From Bifidobacterium sp. ESL0775 (GTDB lineage: Bacteria > Actinomycetota > Actinomycetes > Actinomycetales > Bifidobacteriaceae), in NCBI RefSeq assembly GCF_029395475.1, contig NZ_CP113917.1:682001-746000 (forward strand): 64,000 nucleotides of DNA. The letters are read 5' to 3'. The translations under genes were made by a program, and so were the position numbers. Below are positions 45,588 through 54,198 of this stretch, in pieces. Each line of letters opens with the position of its first letter. Position 1 is the first letter of the stretch. The notes under the pieces are model-generated. The model was given only the letters and a program-made list of their open reading frames with translations. It did not search any database and was not told the origin of the DNA.

Positions 45588-45881
45588 ATGGCAGGAGAAA
45601 TTCTTATTACGCCCGATACGATGCGGCAGCGGGCCAGCCAATACAGGACCGAGTCTTCAAATGTTGCGAACGTGATTTCCAGCATGGACAATTTGGTGAC
45701 AACGCTGGAATCCGAGTGGAAGGGTTCTGCGAGTGAGTCCTATAGGGATCGCTACCAGCAGTTGCGTCCAAGTTTCGTACAGGCGAAAGATCTCATCGAT
45801 GAGATCGCCCAAGCGCTTGACCACACCGCTCAGACGCTTGAGGAAACGGATCAGTCCATCGCCAGCGGTTTCCGCGGCTGA
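45588..45881 (+). CDS. WXG100 family secreted protein (EsxA-like)
   Basis: The 97-residue protein has the size and helical-hairpin pattern of WXG100 proteins, with W-K-G ('ESEWKGSASESYRDRY') at the turn. It has no signal peptide; such proteins leave the cell folded as dimers through EssC/EccC. The C terminus contains D-x-x-I-A-S-G-F, similar to the YxxxD/E export tail region but without Tyr. The gene opens the type VII locus and is followed by a hairpin before essC. Confidence 0.92.
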   Translation: MAGEILITPDTMRQRASQYRTESSNVANVISSMDNLVTTLESEWKGSASESYRDRYQQLRPSFVQAKDLIDEIAQALDHTAQTLEETDQSIASGFRG

Positions 45882-45910
45882 GATCACGGGCTGATAAGAC
45901 AAGAGTAGGT

Positions 45911-45942
45911 GCTTTGCGGATTGGAAGGTCAATCCGCAAAGC
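45911..45942 (+). terminator. Hairpin between WXG100 and essC genes (attenuator-like)
   Basis: GCTTTGCGGATT (45911-45922) and AATCCGCAAAGC (45931-45942) form a perfect 12-bp stem with an 8-base loop, followed by CATTTATT. It could let most transcripts stop after the abundant WXG100 protein, or stabilise its message. Confidence 0.7.
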
Positions 45943-45982
45943 CATTTATTGTGCAATAGCGCACTTTTTGAAAGAGACGCCC

Positions 45983-48900
45983 ATGTTGTTGACGGTGCTT
46001 GAAGGCGATGAGATTCAGACGATGACATTGTCTGATCGTCCATCAGGCGTGTTGTGGGTCACTGTGCCATCCTCGAACGCCAATGCATCCCGTGAGGTCG
46101 TCGCGAAGGTCGAGGCCCACGCAGGCAATTGGGTAATGAATCCGGCTCCTGGCAGGACGATGCGTGACGGCCAAGGCCGTGTGGTGAAACAGGCGGTTTT
46201 GAGTGTCACTGGTTCGTCGGCGTTTACGATGCGCGAGAAGGGCTCAACCATCTCCATCATCGTGCGACAAGCGGATGAGGGCGCCAAAGTATTCAGAATC
46301 ATGGGTTTCTCCGCGGACGTTGAGGTGACGATCGGCAGGTCGGCGTCGAACACGTTCCGCTACGATTCGCCTTACGTTTCGAGCAAGCATGCCGGTATCG
46401 CGTTCGCGGGCGGCTGCTTCACCCTCACGGACTTCGATTCGATGAATGGCACCTATGTCAATGGCAAGAAGATGCCCCCTCGTACTCCCACCGTGTTGAA
46501 TGCCGGCGATGTCGTCGAGATTCTTGGTTTGATCATCACGGTCGGCCACCGGTTCTTAAGTTATAACAGCCCGTTGAACCTCACTCTCCGTTCGAATGGG
46601 GCGCTTGCCCGCTATTGGGAGCCGGCCAAAACAGCGATGCAGCAGACCGCCGACGAGAGCGGCCTGCAAGTTGAGGACGAATATTTCTACCCAGCGCCTC
46701 GTTTCAAGCGCGGTATCGTCCCATTCAAGCTTTCGGTCGATGCCCCTCCGGCCCCGCAGCGTCCCGACGAGACATCCGTGGCGATGAAGATAGGCCCGTC
46801 AATGGTGATGGTGTTGGGGGCTTTGGTCTCCGGCGCCGTCATGGTCACGCAGATGCAGCGTTCCTCCGGATCGATGCTCAATGCGATTCCGATGCTGGTG
46901 ATGGCGGTGACGATGCTGGTGGGCAGCGTGATTTGGCCCATTTTGAGTAGGCGCTTGGAAAACCGGAAAATCGCCGGCGACGAGAAGGTGCGAAGTCTGA
47001 GATACGCCGAATATCTCGACCATGTGCGGGTGCGCCTTGTCAATGAGACTTCCCGGCAGAAGGAAATCCTGTGCGAGAACCGCATATCGGCGTCCGATTG
47101 TGTGAAAAGGGTGTTGTCCCACGATTCCAGGGTGATGGACCGCACCAGTGCGCATGATGATTTCCTTGAGCTGCGTCTTGGAATCGGAACGCTTCCGCTT
47201 GCGGCCGAGATCCGTTATCCGGACAGGCATTTCTCGATTGAGAAGGATGAGCTGGCTGAAGTGGTGCATCGTCTCTCCGATGAGCCGAGGGATATCGTCG
47301 ATGTGCCCATATCGGTAAGCCTCGCAGACAATCCGGTTGTGGGACTGTGCGGTGCGGATAAGAAGGCCAAAGGTCTTCTGTCCGATCTCATCGTTCAAAT
47401 CGCGGCATTGCACTCCTATGAGGATGTGAAACTCGTTTTGGTCTGTGATGAGGTTGAGCGGGAATCCTGGGCTTGGGTCGAGGCGCTGCCTCATATTTTC
47501 TCGAACGACCGGGGTATGCGTTATTTCGCGACGAGCGAGGAGGATCTCGAGGAGCTGTCAGTCGATCTGGGCAAAGAGGCAAGGCAGCGTCGCGATGAGG
47601 CGAAAGGCAATGGGACGACACCCCTGCCGTATTACGTTGTGGTGTGTACCTCCCGCGTTTTGATGGGCAAAAGCACGTTTCTCGGTGACCTTATGAGCGA
47701 TCCGGTTCCGGGATTCACTGTGTTGTGCCAGACGGCCGAGCGTAAGAATCTGCCAAGGCAATGCTCCGCGATCGTTGAGCTTTCCGATGAGAAAGGCGTG
47801 ATTTGGCAACTGGCGGATGAGCTCGGCGAAGGGACTTCCTTTGCGCCTGATGCCGTCGTTGACGATGCGACGTGTATCCGGTTCTCGCATGCGTTGGCGA
47901 GGATCCACCTGGCTTTGCGTCAGTCGCATGAGGCGCTGCCTGATTCGCTGGGCTTTATGAGCATGTACAAGGCAGGCAACGTCGAGCAGTTGAACATCCG
48001 TTCGCGTTGGCGTCGGGCGAGGGGCTCCGAGACGCTGGCCGCCAGGGTCGGCGTGGACGAGCAGGGAGAGCCGTTCTACCTGAACCTGCACGAGAAGTTC
48101 CATGGGCCTCATGGGCTTATCGCCGGAACGACCGGATCGGGCAAATCGGAGTTCATCATCACATGGATCCTATCGATGTGTGTCGAGTATTCTCCGGATC
48201 AGGTCGCGTTCGTGCTGATCGACTATAAAGGCGGCGGTCTGGCGGGCGCCTTCGAAAACAACCGGTACCGTCTGCCCCATTTGGCCGGGACGATCACGAA
48301 TCTTGACAAGGCCGCGGTGACGCGCGGGATGGTGTCGATCCAGAGCGAATTGAAGCGGCGTCAGGAATTGTTCAACAAGGCCCGTGAGATCGCCGACGGC
48401 GATAACGTGGACATCTACGATTACCTGCGCATGTACCGCGAGGGGAAGGTCAACGAGCCGTGCCCGCATCTGTTCATCGTGGCGGATGAGTTCGCTGAGC
48501 TGAAGCAGCAGGAACCTGAATTCCTCGACGAGCTGGTGAGTGCGGCACGTATCGGACGTTCGCTCGGTGTGCATCTGATATTGGCCACGCAGAAGCCTTC
48601 AGGTGTGGTTAATGACCAGATCTGGAGCAACTCGCGCTTTAAGGTGAGCCTCAAGGTGTCGGACGTGGCGGATTCGAAGGAAATGATTGGACGTCCGGAT
48701 GCCGCTGCTCTGACCCAGGCCGGTCGTTTCTATCTGTTGGTCGGCTATAACGAGCTGTTCGCTTTGGGACAGGCGGCGTATAGCGGAGCCCCCTACCGGC
48801 CTGTCGAGCAGTACGAGGAACCGGTGGATGATGCGGTGGTGCTGTTGAACGACGTCGGGCATCAGATCTCGTCGGCCCGTCCGGCCATTTCCGGGTCCGC

Positions 48901-50632
48901 CAACGCCACAAAGACACCGGAGCTGGTGGCTGTGCTTGGCCATATCTGCGAGGTGGCGAAAGCCGAAGGCCTGCGTGCCCGCCAATTGTGGCTTGACCCT
49001 CTGCCGGGCCTCATCAAGGTGGAGGACATCGAGCGGATGCGTTATCAGACCGATGAGAAACCGGCCTCCGCTGAGGTCAGTGCCGTGCCGATGCCCGGCA
49101 GTGGCAGCGCCAGCAACCAGTTCCTGCTCGATCCGATTGTCGGCATGTTGGACGACCCGGCGCGTCAAGACCAAAGGGTGCTCACGCAGCCATTGACGGC
49201 GGGCGGCAACCTGCTATTGCTCGGTGGATCGGATTCCGGAGTGGAATCCGTACTTTTGGCCATGCTCTTTGATCTGGTATCGACGCATTCGGCGAGCCAG
49301 TGCAATATCTATGCTTTGGATTTTGGTTCTGAGACCTTGGGTGCCTTGCGGTCTGCCCCGCAGGTCGGTGATGTGGTCGTCGGCGGCAATGATGAGAAGG
49401 TGTTCCGTCTTTTCGATTTGCTGGATTCGCTGGTGGCCAGCAGGCGGCGGAAGCTCGCCTCGTTCGGTGGTTCGTTCGAGCGCTACACGCGTGGGCACTC
49501 CGATATGCCTGCGGTTGTTTTTGTGATCAATGGTCTGGCGACGTTCACCGAGATGTACGAGCAGAAGCTTCTCGACCGCCTGATCCGTCTGTCGCGTGAC
49601 GGGAACCGGGTCGGCCTGTCTCTGATACTTGTGGCGGGATCCCCCAATGAGGTGCGCGGCCGGCTACGTTCGAACTTCAAGAATCGCTTGGTCTTCACTC
49701 TCGACAATCCGGACGAATACCTGGACGCCTTGGGGTCGATGCGTGGCGTGGCGGTGCCGACCGGCTTCGCCCAAGGTGTTGTGCGCGTCGATGACGAGAC
49801 CTATATGTTCCAGGGCGCTCAGGTGCTCGGCCACGAGGATGATGAATTCGGTTACGTCGAGCGCCGTTGCCGCCAGATTGGCGCCGATGTCAAGAGCAAG
49901 GCTTCCGGCGTTCCGACCATGCCAAATCATATCGAGGCAAGTTACCTGGCAGGCCGGGATAGTGGCGGAGTGGAGTTCCCGTTCGGTGTATATCAAAGTG
50001 ATTTGAGCTTGGCCGGATTCAATTTCAAAGAACGGCCCATCGAGAGGATTGTGTCGAATCGCAATGCGGATATAGTGGCTTTTGTCAAAGCGGTATTGCG
50101 GTTCTTCGCCGGAAAGCCAAATACCAGATTGGCGCTCTTGGATGTGGCAAAGCGTTTTGATACGCTTCCGGGTTGCTGCGACTACGAAACCCAGCAGGAT
50201 AAAGAAGCTTTGGACTACCTGTGTGGCCTTGCCGACGGCACTGACTCGTTCAATGGCAGGACCGTGGCGTTTGTATCCGGCATTTCGGGGCTGCTTGTTC
50301 GTGCGATGCCTGATGAGTCGCAAAAGGTTGAAGATTTCCTACACGGCTTGGATGGCCGGTCCTTAGCCATGGTGCTATTCGATACGACCAATGATGCCTC
50401 TTATGGTTCGGAAAGCTGGTTTACGGCGCATTCTTCGGCTTCCAATGGCATTTGGATAGGCACTGGGCTTGATGGACAAAGCCGGGTGCAGCATGTTTAC
50501 GGCGTTGGTGAACCTATCGATCCGAAGATCAAGGCCCCGTGGGGTTATATCGTGCTTGACGGCGGCCTTCGGAAAGTGAATTTGCTTGTTCAATCAGATG
50601 ATAATGCAAAAAATGAAAGGGATGATTCATGA
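45983..50632 (+). CDS. essC: Type VII secretion ATPase, EssC-like FtsK/SpoIIIE protein
   Basis: From the ATG at 45983 (GAAAGAGACGCCC) the protein has 1549 residues. An N-terminal beta domain is followed by an FHA domain ('VTIGRSASNTFRY', 'SSKHAGI', 'SMNGTYVNGKK', about residues 110-195). Two membrane helices follow at about 273-325. The first FtsK ATPase is canonical: GTTGSGKS at about 716 and 'LFIVADEFAEL' at about 831. The second is degenerate: 'GGSDSGVES' replaces the Walker A Lys with Glu and the Walker B acidic residues are gone. A third ATPase-like module covers the last 250 residues. It would power export of WXG100 and LXG proteins. Confidence 0.93.
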   Translation: MLLTVLEGDEIQTMTLSDRPSGVLWVTVPSSNANASREVVAKVEAHAGNWVMNPAPGRTMRDGQGRVVKQAVLSVTGSSAFTMREKGSTISIIVRQADEGAKVFRIMGFSADVEVTIGRSASNTFRYDSPYVSSKHAGIAFAGGCFTLTDFDSMNGTYVNGKKMPPRTPTVLNAGDVVEILGLIITVGHRFLSYNSPLNLTLRSNGALARYWEPAKTAMQQTADESGLQVEDEYFYPAPRFKRGIVPFKLSVDAPPAPQRPDETSVAMKIGPSMVMVLGALVSGAVMVTQMQRSSGSMLNAIPMLVMAVTMLVGSVIWPILSRRLENRKIAGDEKVRSLRYAEYLDHVRVRLVNETSRQKEILCENRISASDCVKRVLSHDSRVMDRTSAHDDFLELRLGIGTLPLAAEIRYPDRHFSIEKDELAEVVHRLSDEPRDIVDVPISVSLADNPVVGLCGADKKAKGLLSDLIVQIAALHSYEDVKLVLVCDEVERESWAWVEALPHIFSNDRGMRYFATSEEDLEELSVDLGKEARQRRDEAKGNGTTPLPYYVVVCTSRVLMGKSTFLGDLMSDPVPGFTVLCQTAERKNLPRQCSAIVELSDEKGVIWQLADELGEGTSFAPDAVVDDATCIRFSHALARIHLALRQSHEALPDSLGFMSMYKAGNVEQLNIRSRWRRARGSETLAARVGVDEQGEPFYLNLHEKFHGPHGLIAGTTGSGKSEFIITWILSMCVEYSPDQVAFVLIDYKGGGLAGAFENNRYRLPHLAGTITNLDKAAVTRGMVSIQSELKRRQELFNKAREIADGDNVDIYDYLRMYREGKVNEPCPHLFIVADEFAELKQQEPEFLDELVSAARIGRSLGVHLILATQKPSGVVNDQIWSNSRFKVSLKVSDVADSKEMIGRPDAAALTQAGRFYLLVGYNELFALGQAAYSGAPYRPVEQYEEPVDDAVVLLNDVGHQISSARPAISGSANATKTPELVAVLGHICEVAKAEGLRARQLWLDPLPGLIKVEDIERMRYQTDEKPASAEVSAVPMPGSGSASNQFLLDPIVGMLDDPARQDQRVLTQPLTAGGNLLLLGGSDSGVESVLLAMLFDLVSTHSASQCNIYALDFGSETLGALRSAPQVGDVVVGGNDEKVFRLFDLLDSLVASRRRKLASFGGSFERYTRGHSDMPAVVFVINGLATFTEMYEQKLLDRLIRLSRDGNRVGLSLILVAGSPNEVRGRLRSNFKNRLVFTLDNPDEYLDALGSMRGVAVPTGFAQGVVRVDDETYMFQGAQVLGHEDDEFGYVERRCRQIGADVKSKASGVPTMPNHIEASYLAGRDSGGVEFPFGVYQSDLSLAGFNFKERPIERIVSNRNADIVAFVKAVLRFFAGKPNTRLALLDVAKRFDTLPGCCDYETQQDKEALDYLCGLADGTDSFNGRTVAFVSGISGLLVRAMPDESQKVEDFLHGLDGRSLAMVLFDTTNDASYGSESWFTAHSSASNGIWIGTGLDGQSRVQHVYGVGEPIDPKIKAPWGYIVLDGGLRKVNLLVQSDDNAKNERDDS

Positions 50633-50970
50633 AAGCGGTTGATTTTCTTCCTCTGGGTACGATTTGCTCGGTGGAAGGTTTTAATGGTCGAATGATGATT
50701 ATCGCCCGAGGCGAAGCGGTCAAGTTCCCGGATGGACCACGATATTTCGATTATGGTGGCTGTTTGTGGCCGGAAGGTTTGATTGCTGACCGCATGGCGT
50801 ATTTCAACGCTGAAGGCATCATTGAAGTATTCACTCGCGGCTTCAGCGACGATGCCGATGTGGCTTATGTCAAGAAGATCAATACTGTGCTGGAACAGGT
50901 CGATTTGCCACGCGGCAATCCAACGTCTCCACGTGATGGCGATGAATCCAAGGAGGCGGATGATGCCTGA
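50629..50970 (+). CDS. DUF4176 family protein (type VII locus)
   Basis: The 113-residue protein begins 'FLPLGTICSVEGFNGRMMII', with 'FDYGGCLWPEG' and 'YFNAEGIIEVFTRGF', matching DUF4176 proteins found in Firmicute-type type VII loci. Its ATG overlaps the essC stop (ATGA), and its own end overlaps the next gene, so translation is coupled. The role is unknown; an accessory function in substrate handling is possible. Confidence 0.82.
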   Translation: MKAVDFLPLGTICSVEGFNGRMMIIARGEAVKFPDGPRYFDYGGCLWPEGLIADRMAYFNAEGIIEVFTRGFSDDADVAYVKKINTVLEQVDLPRGNPTSPRDGDESKEADDA

Positions 50971-51235
50971 AATCAAAATGAGCGATGCCGCCTTGAATGA
51001 GATGGAGACTTTATTCCGTGATGCAGCTGGTGAAATACCGGTCAAAGCTGATTTGAACACTGGGTCGAGTTCCGCTGCGGGACTCAATGAGTTCAAAGCG
51101 CAGATGACGGCGATAGGAAAAGTTTTCACCAGTTACCAGAAATTGCTGGTGGCTGATACTCAGGCTTTACGCAATGCTGCGGAAACGTTGCGTCAGTCCG
51201 ATGAAACCGCGGCTATTGCTTTTGACGGCGACTGA
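50963..51235 (+). CDS. Small WXG-like partner protein (DUF5344/YwqI-like)
   Basis: AGGAGG at 50951-50956 precedes adjacent ATGs at 50960 and 50963; the second has the better spacing and gives 90 residues. The start 'MPEIKMSDAAL' and the helical remainder ('YQKLLVADTQALRNAAETL') resemble YwqI-type (DUF5344) or TIGR04197 small proteins that accompany LXG effectors. These bind the LXG helix bundle and act as export partners. The gene overlaps the DUF4176 stop and is 32 bases before the LXG gene. Confidence 0.7.
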   Translation: MPEIKMSDAALNEMETLFRDAAGEIPVKADLNTGSSSAAGLNEFKAQMTAIGKVFTSYQKLLVADTQALRNAAETLRQSDETAAIAFDGD

Positions 51236-51267
51236 AGGTACTGATTTTATAGATAGTGGAGGATGCC

Positions 51268-52731
51268 ATGGCTTTCAACGTGCAGGCCCAGGATGTCGAT
51301 GCGCTATATGAGTCGATAAGAACGTATTGCGACAATGCAAACAATGCTCTTGCCTCTGTATATGATGCAATAGACAATTTGAACGACTCTGTAGGTTTCA
51401 CCGGAGTCGCGGCAAGTCAGATAAAGGCGTATTTCGCGGAGGTCCATGGAGGGCTGATTGGTTCTTTGTCGACCTTGGTTAAAGAGGCGAATACGTTGGG
51501 CGCAATGTACCAGCAAAAGTACGAGTCCGATATCGATACCGCGGTCGATTTCCATTTCACCAGTCAGACGTTGACGGATTCGCGTGATGCGATTGCCAAT
51601 CATCAGGGCGAATTGAGGCAGCTTTCCGTTGATCTGGTCAATGCCTTGACTCCGATACAGGATTTTGCCGGGATACCGCTTCCTTCTATTGAAAATTTGA
51701 GTGACAAGATATCCCTTACTTCGAGCTGGTCACAGGATACACTCGACAAGGTTAACAACCATGAAACGGCATATCAGCAGAAAGCCAAGACCTTGTCTGA
51801 TCTGATTAATGCGATCTCTTCGACGATTGGCAAATACGGCCCACACCCTTCAGGCGGCGTAGGTTATCTCTCCGGTTCTTTTAGCTCCACCAAAGAATGC
51901 GATTCCTTGCAAAAGGCCTTGGAGCCTGCAAGGCAATTGGTGCAGAATGGAAGAAAGTACGTGGAAGCGGCGGACGATGATGTCGCCCAGCGCGACCAGA
52001 AGCGTTTCGAGATGCGTCAGAAGGCCCAAGAGGAGGAAGGCGAATGGCAATTCATCGCTGGTGTTGCTGCGCTTGCAGGTTCGGTCGCGGTTTGTGTCGC
52101 GACGTGTGGAGCAGGAGCACCGTTGGTGGCTGCGGCTGGTTTGACGCTTGCCGGGGCTTTCGATGTTTCTGAAATGGTCGAAGGCGAAGAAAAACATCGG
52201 CTGGCCACTGAAGGCAATTTGGACGCCCAAGCATGGAATCCTTTGCGCGACGAGATGTTTGGTGGTAACCAGAATGCCTATGACGCCACGTCGATTGCTG
52301 TTCATTTCCTTGATTCGGCTGTGGTGCCGGCGGGGAATGCGGCGAGCATCGCCGCGACCAGCACCACCAAGGCAGGCAAGGCCCTCGCTTTCGGCAAACT
52401 CTTCGCTGGGCAGGCTGTTGGTGTGGTCCAAGATAACATTCTGGAATCTGCAGGCAATGCAGCATTTGGTGATACCGGGGCCGGAAAATACAAAACCGAT
52501 ACATTCAAGAGCGCGGTTGGTCTTGGAATAGATAAGGGCAAAGATGGGGTGAAGAAAGTCTTTAAGGCTTCTGAGCCGAGTTTCCACCATGAAGCGCATC
52601 CATTGTCGGGGCAGCATGCCGATGACAGAGCTGAAAGGCCATTATTCGGTACAAACGAAGACGATCAGGCATATCAGGTGCGTAAATTCATAAAAGATGG
52701 GCGTCAACTACTCGAAGGCTCTATTTGGTGA
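51268..52731 (+). CDS. LXG-type type VII effector, putative membrane-active toxin
   Basis: GTGGAGGATGCC places the start at the ATG 51268 (487 residues). The first 230 residues form a helical LXG-like domain ('VQAQDVDALYESI', 'GFTGVAASQIKAYFAEVH'). A hydrophobic Gly/Ala-rich segment follows at about 263-300 ('AGVAALAGSVAV', 'APLVAAAGLTLAGAF') and a second at about 345-395. No nuclease, deaminase or NADase motif is visible. The C-terminal 90 residues are polar. Glycine-rich hydrophobic segments of this kind occur in pore-forming LXG toxins such as TelE. The next gene encodes a four-helix membrane protein, a fitting immunity factor. Confidence 0.8.
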   Translation: MAFNVQAQDVDALYESIRTYCDNANNALASVYDAIDNLNDSVGFTGVAASQIKAYFAEVHGGLIGSLSTLVKEANTLGAMYQQKYESDIDTAVDFHFTSQTLTDSRDAIANHQGELRQLSVDLVNALTPIQDFAGIPLPSIENLSDKISLTSSWSQDTLDKVNNHETAYQQKAKTLSDLINAISSTIGKYGPHPSGGVGYLSGSFSSTKECDSLQKALEPARQLVQNGRKYVEAADDDVAQRDQKRFEMRQKAQEEEGEWQFIAGVAALAGSVAVCVATCGAGAPLVAAAGLTLAGAFDVSEMVEGEEKHRLATEGNLDAQAWNPLRDEMFGGNQNAYDATSIAVHFLDSAVVPAGNAASIAATSTTKAGKALAFGKLFAGQAVGVVQDNILESAGNAAFGDTGAGKYKTDTFKSAVGLGIDKGKDGVKKVFKASEPSFHHEAHPLSGQHADDRAERPLFGTNEDDQAYQVRKFIKDGRQLLEGSIW

Positions 52732-52743
52732 TTGGAGGTTGTG

Positions 52744-53217
52744 ATGAAGGTTAAGTCGGAATATGGTCGTGGTGATGGTGGGTTTGAAGAGACCGGTCAA
52801 TCTTCGAAGCAAGTCGAAGGTGCGAAGCCTTATCATGCGTGGGGATGCACCATCGGGTATGGTATCGCCGCTTTGATTTTGGCGGTTGGCTTTTTGTTCG
52901 GTTTGGGAATGTTTTCACAAGATGAAGTACCGGTTTCGACAGCTGCCATGTTCTGCCTTCTGGTGGCGGTGATAATGGGCTTGTGCCTGGGGTTTGTGGC
53001 TTTTGTTTTTGCCGCTGTAAGAACGAAGCTATGGCAAAAGATCGTGCGTGTGACCTGTTTGGTGGTTACTGTGATTGCGGTTATTACCATGGTGGTGGCT
53101 TATGTGGTGGCTCGCGGGCAGGCTCATGCCGGCGTGTTTATTCCGGCGTTGCTGGTGCCGGTGTTCATCGCGATGGAACTGCGATATACGGTTCTTGCGG
53201 TGAAGCTGAAACGATAG
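52744..53217 (+). CDS. Four-helix membrane protein, candidate immunity protein
   Basis: The ATG at 52744 follows TTGGAGGTTGTG and gives 157 residues: a polar N-terminal tail of about 35 residues, then four membrane helices ('IAALILAVGFLFGLGMF', 'MFCLLVAVIMGLCLGFVAF', 'LVVTVIAVITMVVAYVVA', 'IPALLVPVFIAMEL'). No known family was recognised. Its place 12 bases after an LXG effector with hydrophobic segments suggests immunity against membrane damage, by analogy with TipE for TelE. This is inference. Confidence 0.65.
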   Translation: MKVKSEYGRGDGGFEETGQSSKQVEGAKPYHAWGCTIGYGIAALILAVGFLFGLGMFSQDEVPVSTAAMFCLLVAVIMGLCLGFVAFVFAAVRTKLWQKIVRVTCLVVTVIAVITMVVAYVVARGQAHAGVFIPALLVPVFIAMELRYTVLAVKLKR

Positions 53218-53263
53218 GTTCTTTCGGTCGTGGACAGTGGTAACGAGTTGTTGAGAGAGGCGG

Positions 53264-53692
53264 ATGGTTATGAGTGTTGATCCATATCAGGAAAAAGTTG
53301 CGCGGCAGCGGTATGAGGACTACAGCAACCGTATCGGGGCGCTGCAGTCGGCCAACCAAGACATCGCGACGAAGCGTCAATTGTTGAAGACCGCGTTGGA
53401 TCGGGTCGATGGCGTCTTCCAACGTTCGAAAACGTTGGAACGTAGCATTGGAAATTATGATCTGGGTCCTCAATGGCATGGCGACAGGCGTGAGACGTTC
53501 GAGCACAGAAAGTCCGACGCTTATAGTGCTGCAGGGGGATTCCGCGCATGTGTCGATTATGTATATTATCAACTATTGGACAAGATCAGGGATCTTGACA
53601 ACCAGATGAATAACAACAACGGCATCATTGGCGATTTTCAGGATATCTTGAATGACATTTCCACTGATTTGCAGAAGATGATGCACCAATAG
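53264..53692 (+). CDS. DUF5082/YwqH-like helical protein
   Basis: The 142-residue protein is almost wholly helical: 'QEKVARQRYEDYSNRIGALQ' at the start and 'YYQLLDKIRDLDNQMNNNNG' near the end. The layout and a W-H-G turn ('LGPQWHGDRRETFEH') resemble DUF5082 proteins such as YwqH, a partner of LXG effectors. A second ATG six bases on (53270) has better spacing from GAGAGAGG. With the YwqI-like gene it brackets the effector and immunity pair. Confidence 0.7.
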   Translation: MVMSVDPYQEKVARQRYEDYSNRIGALQSANQDIATKRQLLKTALDRVDGVFQRSKTLERSIGNYDLGPQWHGDRRETFEHRKSDAYSAAGGFRACVDYVYYQLLDKIRDLDNQMNNNNGIIGDFQDILNDISTDLQKMMHQ

Positions 53693-53851
53693 CAAGTCAC
53701 AGAGAAAAACAATTAAATAAGGTTGTTTGTAGGTTCTCCGCGGTACTCGGATTCTGGCTGGTTTATTTGTGCGTTTCCGTTTTTGGAACCTGCGATATCG
53801 CGTAAGTCTTGTGGCAATAACGTAATGTGATTCTCTGACTGGGAAATGATT
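53693..53851. other. Gap between convergent type VII genes
   Basis: About 160 AT-rich bases hold no supported gene. A plus-strand terminator was not clear. Confidence 0.4.
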
Positions 53852-54106
53852 TTAGACGAGCGTGACCTGGCTGCCGTCGGCGAGGCCTGCCTGGCGCACG
53901 GTCGCGTTGGGGTTGATGAGCGCTCCCGTGCGCGAGTCCATGAAGGTGATGTCGCCTTGGGCGGCGTAGCGGTCCGGTTCACGCTCGGCGAGGATCTGGG
54001 CACTGAGGTAGGACGCGTCATGAATGCTCATGTCTTCGGGAACCGCGATGTCGTATGTGCGGCGTGTGGCCGGCAGGGCGACGTGGAGCATTGTCTTGCG
54101 ATTCAT
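53852..54106 (-). CDS. YukD/EsaB-like ubiquitin-fold protein
   Basis: The 84-residue protein matches the YukD family: 'MLHVALPATRRTYDIAVPED', 'SAQILAERE' and 'DITFMDSRTGALINPNATV' ending 'ADGSQVTLV'. YukD/EsaB has a ubiquitin-like fold and is an essential small cytosolic component of Firmicute-type type VII systems. Here it lies on the strand opposite to the rest of the locus and shares a 92-base divergent promoter region with the DUF6382-FHA gene. Confidence 0.85.
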   Translation of the reverse strand: MNRKTMLHVALPATRRTYDIAVPEDMSIHDASYLSAQILAEREPDRYAAQGDITFMDSRTGALINPNATVRQAGLADGSQVTLV

Positions 54107-54198
54107 ATCGGGCCTTTCCGGTACCTGTTTCCCATGTAATTCTAGCCGTCACGGTGTACGATTCAGAGGTAGGAGTTCAATCCGAGAGATTGGAAGCA

